Positions 62,113 through 64,000 of a stretch of DNA of 64,000 bases are shown piece after piece. A program made the translations under genes and the position numbers. Each line of letters begins with the position of its first letter. Position 1 is the first letter of the stretch. The stretch lies in assembly GCA_014529385.2 (NCBI GenBank), contig CM043942.1, positions 52,026,274 to 52,090,273 on the forward strand, given 5' to 3'. Source of the stretch: Adiantum capillus-veneris. Lineage: Eukaryota > Streptophyta > Polypodiopsida > Polypodiales > Pteridaceae. Under the pieces are notes generated by a model, which had not been told where the DNA came from, searched no databases, and saw only the letters and a list, made by a program, of their open reading frames with translations.

Positions 62113-63160
62113 CTCTAGGTGTGTGGTATGCAAGTATCGAGTGATGGTAGTGTGGACTTAGCGATTGCTCAGAGATCCATTGACACTCTTCCAAGGAATA
62201 GTTTTTGTATTTTACCAAATATCTTCTGTACTGGTTTCCTCTGCGGGTAGTGGTCATGTCATGATCTAAAATTATGTCGGCAGTTAGAATTTCTTCATCG
62301 TCCTCAATGAAGGGGGGGTCAGTTGTGGTAGGGGTGTCGGGAATAGGTCCCTTGTGTGGTCTCAACAAACTGACATGGAAGGAGTTGTGTATTTTCCAAT
62401 GTGAGGGAATGCCCAAGCGGAACGCATTGTCATTTATTTCATGAAGAATTTTGAATGGGCCATAAAATCTAGGGGCCAATTTCACTTTAGGATGTTTTTC
62501 TACACTTTTTAAGCGTCGTTTTTCTATCCTAAGCCAAACGAGGTCGTTTTCTTTAAAAGGTGCAGGTCTTCGTTTCTTATTGGCTTGTGCGATGTATCGT
62601 TCTTGTGCTCGTTTAATGCAAGTTGTGGCTTCTTGTAAAATGTGTGTGTGATCTCTTGCTAAAGCGTCAGCCCCCAGGAACATCAGAGCTAACAGTGAAG
62701 ACAGGGACAGGGAGTTTTTCCCATAGACAATTTCAAAAGGTGCACGGTTTGTGGATGAGTGGGGTGTGTTATTGTAAGCAAATTGAAGCATAGGGAGGTG
62801 TTGGTCCCAGTTTGCAGTATTTCAGTGCTATAAGATCGAAGAAGATCCATAATAGTACTGTTTGTGGCTTCTGTTTGACCATTACTTTCAGGGTGAAATG
62901 CAGATGTGAAATCCATTTTAGAGCCTAAGTTTTTGGCTAGGGCGACCCAAAAATGATTGCAAAAGCGTCCATCACGGTCGGAGAGAATGACCTTGGGGAA
63001 GCCATGGTATGGAAAGAATATGGTTTTGAGAAAAAGATTTGCAGCCTGTGGTGCAGACAATGTCTTTTTGCAGGGTACAAAGTATGCTTGTTTGCTAAAA
63101 CGGTCAACTATGGTCCATATCATATCATTGTGTGAGGATGCCAGTGGGCCAACAACTACA
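62090..63160 (-). pseudogene. Integrase with C-terminal chromodomain of element H
   Basis: From 63160: HNDMIWTIVDRFSKQAYFVP, VILSDRDGRFCNHFW (second Asp), AFHPESNGQTEATNSTI (Glu). A frameshift near 62,815 leads to LQFAYNNTPHSSTNRAPFE, VWLRIEKRRL, LAPRFYGPFKIL (GPY/F) and NSFHVSLLRPHKG. The chromodomain (62296-62147) reads EEILTADIILDHDMTTTRRG, YLVKYKNYSLEECQWISE. The first catalytic Asp region is lost at the fusion point. Chromodomains steer integration toward marked chromatin. Confidence 0.88.
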
Positions 63161-63480
63161 AAGAAGGGTTGTGTGAAGTCGGGTAACTGCAGGATGGGGG
63201 CATGTGTAAGGAGATATTTGAGTGTGTCAAATGATTTTTGTTGTGTGGGACCCCAATTGAATGGTACTTTTTGATAGTAAAGTGGTCATCGGTGACGCAA
63301 TGTGTGAGAAGTTTTTGACAAATTTTTGATAAAAGCCTGCTAAACCTAAAAAGGATTTTATGTCATGCACGGATTTGGGGGTAGGCCATGTTTTAATAGT
63401 GTCAATCTTTTGAGGGTCAACAGATATTCCTTTTTCTGAGACTATGTGGCCTAAATAGTCAATGTGTGTTTGAAAGAATA
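63161..63480 (-). pseudogene. RT C-terminal fragment of element H
   Basis: On the minus strand: YLGHIVSEKGISVDPQKIDT, FLGLAGFYQKFVKNF and DTLKYLLTHAPILQLPDFTQ, the RT thumb to RNase H start of chromoviruses. There is a stop or shift near 63,280-63,300. It begins at 63480, where homology to gypsy ends, and stops inside the RNase H start, fused to integrase. Confidence 0.8.
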
Positions 63481-64000
63481 TACACCATCGTGGTAGTCTC
63501 TCCGAGAGCTACGCGCCCACACCACGCATTCACATTTTCGAGCTATTCGCGATCGATCCTTCCTCGAGCTTGTTTTGTTTGTAAGTAGCACAAACAGTGT
63601 CTGTTTTCAACAATCAAGTGCTTTATGGAATGAGAAAGAGATTAGCTACACATAGATACTCATGAACTTAAGTTTCGCCCACTTTTGGATTATGACCTGT
63701 TAGTCTATCGCGGCTGTATTCGAGATAACTAGGGTTCAAATCTGGTGAGATTAGACTTATAGGTAAGTATATCCTAGTGAGAGGATGGTGCCTACAAGGT
63801 TTGATGTGATTCCGAGTTCATTGGAAGTGTAAACGGTGTTGTGAGAGTTAGGGATAGAGTGGGTTGCATTCTACCAAGGTTAGTGATTGATGCATCATAA
63901 AAGTGTGTATGAGTAGATTGGTCTCAGTCTGACAAGCTAACGAGATTGCCTACGTGCACCTACGGGTTAGTCGTGTCATCGGATGATAAGTATGTTGTCT
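63481..64000. other. No recognisable feature
   Basis: Mixed-composition DNA without a credible frame, tRNA fold or clear repeat. It may belong to an LTR extending past the window. Confidence 0.4.

Larger units (their letters stand above)
61272..63480 (-). mobile_element. Chromodomain Ty3/gypsy element H (chromovirus), internally deleted
   Basis: On the minus strand from 63480: RT thumb pieces, then an abrupt fusion to integrase, a C-terminal chromodomain, seven copies of a 25-bp repeat, a polypurine tract and the 3' LTR. The chromodomain identifies a chromovirus. The 5' LTR, gag, protease, most of RT and all RNase H are absent. The left LTR end is inferred from TGTACA symmetry. Confidence 0.85.

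Overview
This window is repeat-rich plant nuclear DNA. I found no intact host gene, rRNA, tRNA, CRISPR array or bacterial operon. The mix of elements is plant-like: Ty3/gypsy with a Tat-type second RNase H, a chromodomain gypsy, Ty1/copia with initiator-Met primer sites, and an L1-type LINE. Gypsy element A has an odd Pol sequence (DHG protease, IDD reverse transcriptase, an integrase around DRGELD) that I associate from memory with seed-free plants and fungi, so a fern, lycophyte or bryophyte is a tentative guess only.

Left part (1-27.4 kb). The oldest layer appears to be a minus-strand gene-like unit, here called X1: an N-terminal helical domain, a charged/proline-rich middle and a long C-terminal coiled coil. 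It is split by later insertions into pieces at 41.26-41.17, 27.44-26.74, 21.07-20.18 and 17.55-16.70 kb. Gypsy A (1-16,695) truncates X1 and itself carries Tat-type gypsy B (4,558-14,035). B carries a MITE-like insert in its 5' LTR and an unexplained 2-kb insert in its RT gene. An unresolved LTR-like insert (about 17.5-20.2 kb) and a young, nearly intact copia K (21,071-26,736, target duplication CCAAG) also sit in X1.

Middle part (27.4-41.2 kb). Gypsy C lies on the minus strand (27,442-41,168, target duplication TCCTT). It has a gag with several zinc knuckles, a standard protease, and a pol frame of 964 codons. Downstream of integrase, in the pol frame, lies a second retropepsin-like domain, followed by two more ORFs. 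This is the most unusual arrangement in the window.

Right part (41.2-64 kb). This is a graveyard of decayed pieces: gypsy D with a duplicated integrase zinc-binding region, copia E, an unidentified plus-strand coding relic Y, a second copy of X (X2), and copia F interrupted by a 6.8-kb LINE with a 14-bp target duplication. Then come a copia 5' end G and a chromodomain gypsy H (minus) that has a large internal deletion and seven copies of a 25-bp repeat.

The elements do not cooperate as a pathway. The layout records successive insertion. Where target duplications or empty sites can be read (B in A, MITE in B, K in X, C in X, LINE in F) the order of events can be reconstructed.
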